Source of the DNA: Baffinella frigidus
Lineage: Eukaryota > Cryptophyceae > Cryptomonadales > Baffinellaceae
Direction: 5' to 3'
NCBI GenBank assembly: GCA_026770585.1
Contig: MU646603.1
Coordinates: forward strand, 176,726 to 197,430
Length of the DNA: 20,705 nt
Shown: one piece after another, positions 15,476 to 20,705 of the stretch
How the letters are laid out: every line of letters starts with the position of its first letter
How positions within the stretch are numbered: the stretch's first letter is position 1
Made by a program: the position numbers and the translations under genes
The notes under the pieces: model-generated
What the model was told of the DNA's origin: nothing
The model's database searches: none
Seen by the model: the letters and a program-made list of their open reading frames with translations, nothing else

Positions 15476-15615
15476 ATGGGTCGTCTGACTCACCATTTTT
15501 CTGGCGGTGGCAAAAGTCATTTTACCCAGGAAACAAATCGTGTTTTCTCCAAAAGTGGACGATCGGATTCTGGATTGGGGACCGTAGGGACCCGACGCAA
15601 GACGACACGCCCCAG
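15476..15615 (+). CDS. Split gene, candidate exon 1
   Basis: Begins with the ATG at 15476 (MGRLTHHFSGGGKSH) and encodes 46 residues plus two bases; it is basic and Ser/Arg-rich, ending KTTRP. The donor would be CCCCAG|GTCCGC in phase 2, which matches the phase needed by exon 2. The frame stays open to 15726 without splicing, so the donor rests on the phase match and on the Arg/Pro-rich style shared with exon 2. An alternative donor is GTAGGG at 15587. The product is unknown; the model runs through seven exons to about 19451 for roughly 326 residues, and may continue. Confidence 0.4.
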
Positions 15616-15846
15616 GTCCGCCGACAGCCGACAGATAGGCCTGTCTCGCGCACGACACGACGGAACTCGCATGATCTTGGTGCTGCGAGTTCTGGCAGTT
15701 GTCATTCCTCGGAGCATCGCTATCTAGCTCCTTCCTCTGTGCAGCACCTTCAGAGACCATCACCCAGGCCAGCATTCAGCACTCAGCACTCATCTCCGAG
15801 CGAACAGCGAATCCACCCCTGCCTCTGCAACTGATCTGCCTAGAAA

Positions 15847-15977
15847 GACCCCTCCTCCAGATTCGCCCGATTCGCCCGCCTAGAAAGAATCTATCACAGA
15901 GAGGCCCTGCTGTACTCCCGACCACGACAGCCGAAATCGCTGACAACGCCTACTGACCCCTCCTCCAGATTCGCCCG
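15847..15977 (+). repeat. Duplicated acceptor segment, 108-bp period
   Basis: GACCCCTCCTCCAGATTCGC followed by CCG occurs at 15847-15869 and 15955-15977. Both copies contain CTCCTCCAG/ATTCGCC, so two acceptors 108 bases apart exist for exon 2. Confidence 0.8.
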
Positions 15978-16287
15978 TCCTGAGGGGAGGATGCGGCACA
16001 GCGCGGGCCCTACGAGCGCGGGCCCGCAGGAACACATGAAGCGCATCAACAGCCATGGGCCAGGAGAGGACCGGAGCCCGGAGAGGCGCGCGCGCCCTGC
16101 GAGCGCGCGCCCGCAGGAGCAGATGAAGAACATCATCAGCCATCCGCAATCTGGGCGCCCAGAGACGGCCCGCGCCCGCACCTCCAAGGCCCATCTAGAT
16201 CCGCCCGTCTCCCTGTACGCTGGGTTCGAGGAGGGGAGGGACACGGGGACGCCTCGAGGGACGCGGCATGTCAGCACCCGCCCCCAG
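15969..16287 (+). CDS. Split gene, candidate exon 2 (PQEQM repeats)
   Basis: Follows CTCCTCCAG. It carries two copies of a short peptide repeat: TSAGPQEHMKRINSH and ASARPQEQMKNIISH, then a stretch ending HVSTRPQ. DNA is strongly GC3-biased like the GDPD gene. The exon ends in phase 0 at CAG|GTACCC. The third repeat begins with STRPQ here and is completed only by the next exon, which is good evidence for splicing. If exon 1 is wrong, translation could start at the ATG at 15991. The peptide is probably disordered. Ser/Ala/Arg/Pro-rich repeats of this kind occur in cytoskeletal and flagellar proteins, but no family assignment is made. Confidence 0.55.
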
Positions 16288-16442
16288 GTACCCACCAGCC
16301 CTCACGATTGGACCAAATCGTCAATGTTCGATTGTAGATTTACCCTTGATTTACCCTTGCAGAGACTCCGGATCTGGGGTCTCTGCAAGGGTAAATCTCA
16401 AGTGTAAAATCGATGATTTGGTCCAACCAGGAGGGTTGGTGG
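16288..16442 (+). mobile_element. F5 foldback element, copy 3, at the intron start
   Basis: Begins with the donor itself, GTACCCACCAGCCCTCACG, and ends GAGGGTTGGTGG. Inner arms include ACCAAATCGTC/GATGATTTGGT. The nested hairpin at 16348-16397 has perfect 19-bp arms beginning GATTTACCCTTGCAGAGAC. The predicted intron continues beyond the element to 16542 or 16606. Confidence 0.85.
16348..16397. repeat. Nested perfect 19-bp hairpin
   Basis: Arms 16348-16366 and 16379-16397 with a 12-base loop. GATTTACCCTT also occurs in direct duplicate just before it (16337 onwards). Confidence 0.9.
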
Positions 16443-16518
16443 ACGGGGAGCTCCCCACGTTCTCGTCCTGTGACCCCCGCCTGTGCGGCGAGCACATGGC
16501 CGTGCTAGAGGCGCGTGC

Positions 16519-16636
16519 GCTTTCTGACGAGGCTCCTCGCAGGATCAAATGACGCACACCATCAACCACTCGGGGGGGTGGCGCGTTCTGATGCGGCTCC
16601 TCGCAGGATCAAATGACGCACATCATCAACCAAGAG
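16519..16636 (+). repeat. Duplicated acceptor segment, 64-bp period
   Basis: GGCTCCTCGCAGGATCAAAT followed by GACGCACA occurs at 16531 and 16595. Each copy provides a CTCCTCGCAG acceptor, at 16542 and 16606. The 64-base shift changes frame, so only one choice gives a long downstream frame. Confidence 0.85.
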
Positions 16637-16720
16637 CCAGACCTGCGCCCGCCGACGGGGACGTTCCGGCCGTCCAACAGCGCCAAGGGCCTCGGGGCAT
16701 TCCGCCCTTCTAGCGCCCAG
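16607..16720 (+). CDS. Split gene, candidate exon 3
   Basis: 38 codons starting DQMTHIINQEPDL, which completes the third PQ[ED]QM repeat when joined to STRPQ of exon 2, and ending AFRPSSAQ. Acceptor CTCCTCGCAG at 16606; donor CAG|GTCCTA in phase 0. Using the upstream acceptor at 16542 instead gives DQMTHTINH, also repeat-like, but then runs out of frame with this exon. Confidence 0.55.
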
Positions 16721-16723
16721 GTC

Positions 16724-16855
16724 CTAGCTCTGTCCCACCTCAATTTGGGCTCGTAGATAGAGTGCCCCCCTCGAAATTTCACAGGTGAATTTTGGCACCC
16801 CCCAGTGAAATTCGCCTGTGTCTTTTTTTCTTTTCTTTTTTCTTCTTCTTCTTTC
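16724..16855 (+). mobile_element. F6 foldback element, truncated copy
   Basis: Starts CTAGCTCTGTCCCA three bases into the intron. It contains the nested pair AAATTTCACAGGTGAATTTT and GTGAAATTCGCCTGTG also seen at 17991-18036. The outer right arm is replaced by a T/C-rich tract (16820-16855) running into the next F6 copy. Confidence 0.7.
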
Positions 16856-16856
16856 T

Positions 16857-16986
16857 CTAGCTCTGTCGTTCTAAATCTGGTCTCATCATCATTAGTTTTA
16901 AAGAAGGATCTCCAGTACAAATTAACTGTCCATCTACCTATACATGTTTTTAATGATGAGACCAAATTGAACTGGGACAGAGCTAG
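16857..16986 (+). mobile_element. F6 foldback element, complete copy
   Basis: 130 bp with ends CTAGCTCTGTC and GGGACAGAGCTAG and an inner pair TGGTCTCATCATCATTA/TTAATGATGAGACCA. AT-rich inside. It shares termini but not core with its left neighbour. Confidence 0.8.
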
Positions 16987-17020
16987 TTTTTTACCCTCAG
17001 AAAAGACCTCGAGAGGCCCC

Positions 17021-17302
17021 CCGGCCTTTCGAAAAGCCATCACCTACTTACCTCACACCACACCCAGGTGGCGAGCACTGACAATTTCGGGATGTTGCAT
17101 GCCCGGCCCCCCAGCCTTTCGAAAAGTGAGCACCTACTAACCTAACCCCCCCCTTCAGGTGGCGAGCATCGACAATTTCGAGATGGTGCATGCTCGGGCT
17201 CCGTGCCTTTCAAAAAGTGACCAACTACTAACCTAATACCGCACCCAGGTGGCGAGCATCGACAATTTCGGGATAGTGAATGCTCGGGCGCCGTGCCGCA
17301 AG
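17021..17302 (+). repeat. Three tandem acceptor-exon units
   Basis: Three units of 91 and 90 bp. Each has a branch-site-like CTACTTAC or CTACTAAC (17043, 17134, 17225), a C-rich tract, CAG (ending 17067, 17158, 17248) and GTGGCGAGCAYYGACAATTT. Units 1 and 2 end in CTTTCRAAAAGTGA-like words that could act as donors for introns of only 32-33 bases. Only unit 3 continues into a long open frame. Confidence 0.88.
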
Positions 17303-17335
17303 GTTGGCGTCCCACACACCGAGGACCACATCCAA
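17249..17335 (+). CDS. Split gene, candidate exon 4
   Basis: 29 codons in phase 0, VASIDNFGIVNARAPC then RKVGVPHTEDHIQ. The acceptor has a perfect TACTAAC branch site 16-22 bases upstream of the CAG. Donor is CAA|GTACGC; an earlier AAG|GTTGGC at 17303 is also possible. Units 1 and 2 of the tandem array encode similar starts (VASTDNFGML, VASIDNFEMV) but soon meet stops or change frame, so they look like decayed or alternative exons. Confidence 0.48.
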
Positions 17336-17496
17336 GTACGCCGCCCGCCCCCCCCCCCCCTCCCGCCTGAGCAACGTCCTTCAGTTTCTCACGTGCCACC
17401 TTTACCATACGTCCCTCTCCGGTCAAACGCTCCAATGTTTGCCCCTCCCCCTGTTGCATGCCGATTCTGAGAATCCGTCCTCGTTGATCCTCGTTG

Positions 17497-17702
17497 GCCA
17501 TCTACTGCAAAGCCACAGGGGACTTCTCAAATTCTTGGACACGATTCTAAAATCATTTCAAGGTTACCTGTTGACGATTTTTGGCCACGTCCCTGGGGTA
17601 GAAATGGTCTTTTGAGGAAAAAATGGCTCCAAAGTAGCGGACATTAGAGTGTCCGATACTTTTTGAGACCTTGCATGCGGATTTGCAGTAGATATCTCCT
17701 GA
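17497..17702. repeat. F7 long imperfect inverted repeat
   Basis: ATCTACTGCAAAGCCACAGG on the left matches the complement of the right arm (ATCTACTGCAAATCCGCATG on minus), and similarity continues through GTCTCAAA and GGACAC words. A small hairpin CGGACA/TGTCCG is at 17638-17655. Probably a decayed foldback. Confidence 0.55.
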
Positions 17703-17848
17703 GAATGGCCATCATCCGTGGGACGACGGATGATGAGCAGGGGCAAGTTGCGGGAAAGAGTGGGGCGGCCTTTCGAGGGAAATACCGCGGCGCCCTTGCG
17801 GCAAGCCGTGCCTGCCCCGCTCGAGTGCCGCGTTGGTTAGGGCGTAGG

Positions 17849-17902
17849 TCTTAGGGTTTAGGGTTGGGGCTTAGTGTTTAGGGCTAGGGTCTGGGTTTGG
17901 GG
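17849..17902 (+). repeat. Small telomere-like block
   Basis: A few TTTAGGG-like units (TTAGGGTTTAGGGTTGGGG and so on), same strand as the large arrays, inside the predicted intron. Confidence 0.75.
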
Positions 17903-17948
17903 TTCGGAGCCCCGCGCCACCATGCGCTGCCGGAGAGCTCTCCCCGAG

Positions 17949-18087
17949 TAAAGTTGGGCACGTAGATACTTCGCACCCCCCCAAATTTCCCAGGTGAATT
18001 TTGACCCCCCCCTCCCATGAAATTTACCTGCAAATTTTCGGGGGGGGGCGAAATATCTACGTGCCCAACTTTGCTGGGACAGATCTA
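17949..18087 (+). mobile_element. F6 foldback element, left-truncated copy
   Basis: Arms AAAGTTGGGCACGTAGATAC and its complement, with a nested AAATTTCCCAGGTGAATTTT pair. The right end extends to GGGACAGATCTAG; the corresponding left 14-16 bases are missing. The left break coincides with a GA|GTAAAG donor-like word. Confidence 0.78.
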
Positions 18088-18123
18088 GGGCGCGGCCTTG
18101 GTGACTCTCGACTGTTCCGGCAG

Positions 18124-18177
18124 GTTGGGATGGTCGGCGGAGGCAAAGAGGACCACCACGGCCGCAAGTGGCGCCGG
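18124..18177 (+). CDS. Split gene, candidate exon 5 (weak)
   Basis: 18 codons, VGMVGGGKEDHHGRKWRR, after TGTTCCGGCAG and before CGG|GTCTGT, phase 0 at both ends. It has no branch site as clear as its neighbours. It could be skipped without breaking the frame between exons 4 and 6. Confidence 0.28.
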
Positions 18178-18502
18178 GTCTGTTGCCACCTCCTCTTCCC
18201 GAACCATCCCCGAACCAGCCCCGAAATGTTGCTGTACAAAAAAAACTTGAACTCTCCGCGCTGTTGCTTTACATAAAATTGAGCTCTCCGCGCGGCCTGC
18301 TCCCTTTGGGGGGGCCCCTTTGGGACCAACCAGCTGGCAGCCGCGACTCGATCGACCCGCGGAGGCCCGCGCAGGCCCCAGCAGCCCGCTGCTTCCAGAG
18401 TAGCACGCCGACCGTGCCTTCTCACCGGTTTCCTCTTAATCCTTTTAATGAATTCATTTCTCAGAGAAGCACGCTAACCACCCCCCCGCCTCGCGCTCGC
18501 AG
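18178..18502. other. Predicted intron, nothing else seen
   Basis: Contains a duplicated AACTCTCCGCGC/GAGCTCTCCGCGC word at about 18250 and 18280 and runs of A and G. The last 30 bases have CTAAC, a C-rich tract and CTCGCAG, the best-looking acceptor in the window. Confidence 0.4.
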
Positions 18503-18637
18503 GCCATCGCCGTGGGCTCGAACCTGACGCCCGGGCGCATGTGCCACCCGACGGAGGGAGCCCACACCGAGAGGCGCGCCCTCCACGCCGTCGAGTCGGC
18601 CACGCCGGATCATTTGTTCGGGGCCTCGGAACGCCCG
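18503..18637 (+). CDS. Split gene, candidate exon 6
   Basis: 45 codons, AIAVGSNLTPGRMCHPTEG then AHTERRALHAVESATPDHLF and GASERP, preceded by GCTAACCACCCC...CTCGCAG. GC3-rich. Donor CCG|GTCTGC in phase 0, 17 bases upstream of an F5 element. The frame stays open into F5, so an alternative donor or read-through is possible. No domain recognised. Confidence 0.45.
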
Positions 18638-18653
18638 GTCTGCCGCCCGCCCC

Positions 18654-18797
18654 CACCACCCCGAGCGGGAGGCCACCAAATCATCCATTTTATACTTGAC
18701 GATGTACCCCAACAGACCCCCCCCAAATCCGGGGGTCTGTCGGGGGGAATCTAAAATCTGAAATCGATAATTTGGTCCTCCCGTGAGGGTTGGTGGC
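18654..18797 (+). mobile_element. F5 foldback element, copy 4
   Basis: Left arm CCACCACCCCGAGCGGGAGG, right end CTCCCGTGAGGGTTGGTGG. Nested hairpin CCCCAACAGACCCCC/GGGGGTCTGTCGGGG at 18707-18745. Confidence 0.82.
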
Positions 18798-18966
18798 CAG
18801 AGAGAGCGTTGTGGGGGGGGCTGAGTGGGTGCGTACGGTTTCTCATGGTCAACACGTGGGGCTGAGTGGGTGTGTGACCATTGCCGTACGCTTGGCGCGA
18901 TCCTTCGTGGGGAGAGTTGCGGAGGTTGCAGGGCGCGCGGGCGAGCACCCCCTTTCTGGGGATCAC

Positions 18967-19005
18967 CCCCATGTAGGCATAGCCGGAGTGACTTTACATA
19001 AGTCA
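18967..19005 (+). repeat. Dispersed 36-bp motif, copy 3
   Basis: CCCCATGTAGGCATAGCCGG then AGTGACTTTACATAAGTCA. With the copy at 19142-19178 it flanks the small telomere-like block at 19028-19075. Confidence 0.65.
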
Positions 19006-19027
19006 CGCCCTGCGAGTATTATGGTGC

Positions 19028-19075
19028 AGGGTTCAGGGTTGAGGGTTGAGGGTTTAGGGTTTAGGGTTTAGGGTT
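19028..19075 (+). repeat. Small telomere-like block
   Basis: TTCAGGG, TTGAGGG, TTGAGGG, TTTAGGG, TTTAGGG, TTTAGGG in one register, bracketed by two direct copies of the 36-bp motif. Confidence 0.85.
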
Positions 19076-19141
19076 CCGTGGCAGGCTTTCGTCAGGCCTG
19101 CTCCCATGCGTCAAGCCTCAAGCCTCAATCTGGGAATACTA

Positions 19142-19178
19142 CCCCGTGTAGGATGACCGGAGTGACTTTACACAGTCA
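19142..19178 (+). repeat. Dispersed 36-bp motif, copy 4
   Basis: CCCCGTGTAGGATGACCGG then AGTGACTTTACACAGTCA; closest to copy 1 at 6471 in its left half and to copy 3 in its right half. Confidence 0.65.
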
Positions 19179-19322
19179 ACCAGGCGGGGCCACAGTTCCT
19201 GCGTGGAGTGACTGACAGCACACCCGCCTCTCCCACGAGAGACGCCCCTTGCGCTCACGGTGCTTGCCGGTGCGTGACGGTGCTTGCCTGTGCTCACGGC
19301 GCTTGTCGGTGGCGCGCGGCAG

Positions 19323-19451
19323 GAGCAGACCGGCGCTGAGGAGCAGGCAGCGCACCCCGGGACGGCCTCTTCGCAGCGATCTCACACCCACCACGCCGTC
19401 GAGGACCGCAAGCTCAAGGGGAGAGATGGGACCGGCATCAACGACTTCCTT
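19323..19451 (+). CDS. Split gene, candidate exon 7
   Basis: 43 codons, EQTGAEEQAAHPGTASSQ then RSHTHHAVEDRKLKGRDGTG and INDFL, after GGTGGCGCGCGGCAG and before CTT|GTCGGT. GC3-rich and in phase 0. HxAVE also occurs in exon 6 (LHAVES). Without a donor the frame runs into the GA tract as an Arg/Glu repeat, which argues for a splice or an end here. Whether it belongs to the same gene as exons 1-6 is uncertain, since an F5 element and a telomere-like block intervene. Confidence 0.4.
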
Positions 19452-19464
19452 GTCGGTGCGCGCC

Positions 19465-19848
19465 GCCGCCGAGCGAGCGAGAGAGATAACGCGAGGAAGA
19501 GAGAGGGAGAGAGAGGGAGAGCGAGCGAGCAAGCGAGAGAGAGAGATGGCTAGAGAGAGAGGTCGCGAGCGAGAGAGAGAGAGCGAGCGAGAGAGAGAGA
19601 GAGCGAGCAAGCGAGCGAGAGAGCGAGCGAGAGAGCGAGAGAGCGAGCGAGAGAGAGATAGCTAGAGAGAGAGGGAGGGAGCGAGAGAGAGATAGCTAGA
19701 GAGCGAGAGAGAGAGAGAGAGCGAGAGAGCGAGCGAGAGAGCGAGCGAGAGAGAGAGACAGGGAGGAAGAGAAAGGGAGGGAGACAGAGAAAGAGGGAGA
19801 GCGAGAGAGGCAGAGAGAGAAAGGGAGGGGTAGAGAGGCATGCGCGGC
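19465..19848 (+). repeat. Long GA-rich purine tract
   Basis: About 380 bases almost entirely purine on plus, mixing GAGA, GCGAGCGA and two GATAGCTAGAGAG interruptions (19658, 19690). The mirror-like purine strand could form triplex DNA. Frames through it on both strands give Arg/Glu or Ser/Leu repeats and are not genes. Confidence 0.9.
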
Positions 19849-20040
19849 GAAGCCTCGCAGCGATCGTAGCCGCACGCCTCCCTCTTATCCTGGCTTCTCA
19901 GCATGCTGACCCCCCCCCGGCCTGTTCAATGCACCGGCCATGTTATGTAGCGGGGGTCAGTTGTCGAAGGAAAGTGGGTGGGTTGTCTAGACACGGTTGG
20001 TTGGTAGGCGGCAGGGGCGCCGTGGAGCAGCATCCTTCCA
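19849..20040. other. Spacer, no gene seen
   Basis: Unique sequence with no recognisable signal except a GTGGAGCAGCAT word at 20022, which recurs at 20144 on the other side of the F8 foldback. Confidence 0.4.
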
Positions 20041-20141
20041 TCCCTTAAGTGGCCAGGGGGTCTTCAAAGACCCACGCCAGGTCCTAGGCAGGTCCTAGGG
20101 CTCTACCGTAGCGTGTAGGAGCCTACTGGACACTTAAGGGA
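20041..20141 (+). mobile_element. F8 foldback element
   Basis: 101 bp, arms TCCCTTAAGTGGCCA and TGGACACTTAAGGGA (one mismatch), with an inner hairpin GGGTCTT/AAGACCC at 20058-20073 and an F1-like core (GGTCCTAGGGCTCTACCG). A 12-bp word GTGGAGCAGCAT lies 7 and 2 bases outside the two ends. Confidence 0.7.
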
Positions 20142-20159
20142 TAGTGGAGCAGCATGCTG

Positions 20160-20480
20160 GCATTCGCCTGCTGACTGAACCGGACATCCCCCCCCACCTG
20201 ATGACTGAACCGGACACGCCGCCCCTCGGCTGGTGACTGCACCGGAAGTGTTTCCACAAGTGACGGGGGTGCGTTACCGCATGGGCGGGCCCGGCGGCAG
20301 CGCCATGGAGCATCCTGCTAGCATCCTGCTATATCACACCCTCGCCCCTCGCCTGCTACTGCACCGGACATGTCTACGCAAGTAACGGGGGTTCGTTTGG
20401 GGAAGTAGCGGGCGTGTTGTGGGAAGTAACGTTTTTGTTTTTGGCTACAGGGGCGGGCCCGGCGGTGGCGCCATGGAGCA
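20160..20480 (+). repeat. Local duplication with ACTGCACCGGA words
   Basis: GACTGAACCGGACA occurs at 20173 and 20203, and TACTGCACCGGACA-like words at 20236 and 20356. The longer unit from CCCCTCGCCTGCT to GGGCGGGCCCGGCGGCAGCG and CCATGGAGCA occurs twice (about 20222-20313 and 20345-20480). The second has an extra stretch that starts GTAACG and ends GGCTACAG, which looks like a very short intron but could be a simple insertion. Confidence 0.6.
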
Positions 20481-20488
20481 CACGGAAG

Positions 20489-20687
20489 CCATTCCCGGGG
20501 CGCGCGCTCCCGAGTGACTCTCACGAAATGCCCGCCACCCTCGTCGTCGACGGCTTCGGAAACGTTTCACCCCCAACCCGCTCCCCCGCTCTCCCTGCCC
20601 CCCCCCCGTTCCCGGGGCGCGCGGTTTCGAGTGACTCTCTCACGATATTCCCGCTACCCTTGTCGTCGATGGCTTTGGAAACGTAGC
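20489..20687. repeat. Tandem pair with codon-like divergence
   Basis: TTCCCGGGGCGCGCG...GTGACTCT...CACGA and a 40-base tail occur at about 20489-20572 and 20609-20686. In the tail, all six substitutions are a multiple of three bases apart. Read on plus both give PATLVVDGFGN; read on minus both give TFPKPSTTRVAGIS then a stop. Strand and function undecided. Confidence 0.6.
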
Positions 20688-20705
20688 GCCTCACCCCTCA
20701 CCCCT

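Larger units (their letters stand above)
17336..17947. other. Predicted intron region with F7 and a telomere-like block
   Basis: Contains a C-rich tract (17345-17365), the F7 inverted repeat and the heptamers at 17849-17900. A GATGAGCAG acceptor-like site at 17750 is followed by an Ala/Gly-rich open stretch to 17856 that could be an unplaced exon. A good initiation context, GCGCCACCATGC, is at 17915-17926 just before GA|GTAAAG; I could not fit it into the model. Confidence 0.35.

Noticed and set aside
19465-19904. Arg/Glu-rich or Ser/Leu-rich proteins over the GA tract
   Set aside because: Translation of a dinucleotide-type repeat in any frame gives such peptides.
20609-20687. Recoded TGA to join the second copy in frame
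   Set aside because: One in-frame TGA in a short duplicated segment is better explained by a frame shift, splicing or minus-strand coding than by stop-codon reassignment.
1-20705. tRNA or rRNA genes
   Set aside because: No cloverleaf with a TTCRANNC arm or conserved rRNA stretch was found by reading; a covariance-model scan would settle it.

Overview
The window looks like nuclear DNA of a GC-rich unicellular eukaryote, most likely an alga. The reasons are long TTTAGGG-type heptamer arrays (the plant and algal telomere unit), spliceosomal splice signals (TACTAAC-like branch sites, pyrimidine tracts, CAG acceptors), a compact GC3-rich gene, and many short foldback elements. The species cannot be named from sequence alone, and nothing resembles a bacterial operon or a phage.

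Layout. 1-1775: degenerate telomere-like arrays interrupted by a short AT-rich unique island (about 150-420). 1775-3950: duplicated modules, one MITE, and a three-copy module of about 220 bp. 4356-5336: the only intact single-exon gene, a glycerophosphodiester phosphodiesterase with its active-site motifs present. 5844-7752: a dense cluster of one TA-flanked MITE family (F1). 7439-10190: foldback families F2 and F3 plus minisatellites. 10630-12850: telomere-like arrays with families F4 and F5. 12850-13570: coding-like fragments cut by F1 and F3, a 48-bp perfect palindrome and a second F4 copy. 13570-15450: short repeats, an F5 element abutting a probable minus-strand exon, and a segmental tandem duplication. 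15476-19451: a probable split gene on the plus strand, seven candidate exons whose phases all agree. Its introns carry F5, F6 and F7 foldbacks and a telomere-like block. 19465-20705: a long GA tract, one more foldback and tandem duplications.

The most unusual theme is the link between splice sites and repeats. In two genes on opposite strands the 5' splice site (CAG|GTACC) lies exactly at the end of an F5 foldback, and another intron begins three bases before an F6 foldback. Several inferred 3' splice sites lie in local tandem duplications, so each has two or three competing acceptors. The splice models are inference from sequence; no transcript data were available.

Family names used here are local: F1 ends CAGGGGTACCTCGCTC with TA target duplications; F2 ends TCATAGG then AACGTCCTGAAAACC; F3 ends TTATCCGGGGAAA; F4 ends CCACTTAGCAGC; F5 ends CCACCAACCCTCACGG; F6 ends CTAGCTCTGTCCCA; F7 has arms ATCTACTGCAAA; F8 has arms TCCCTTAAGTG.
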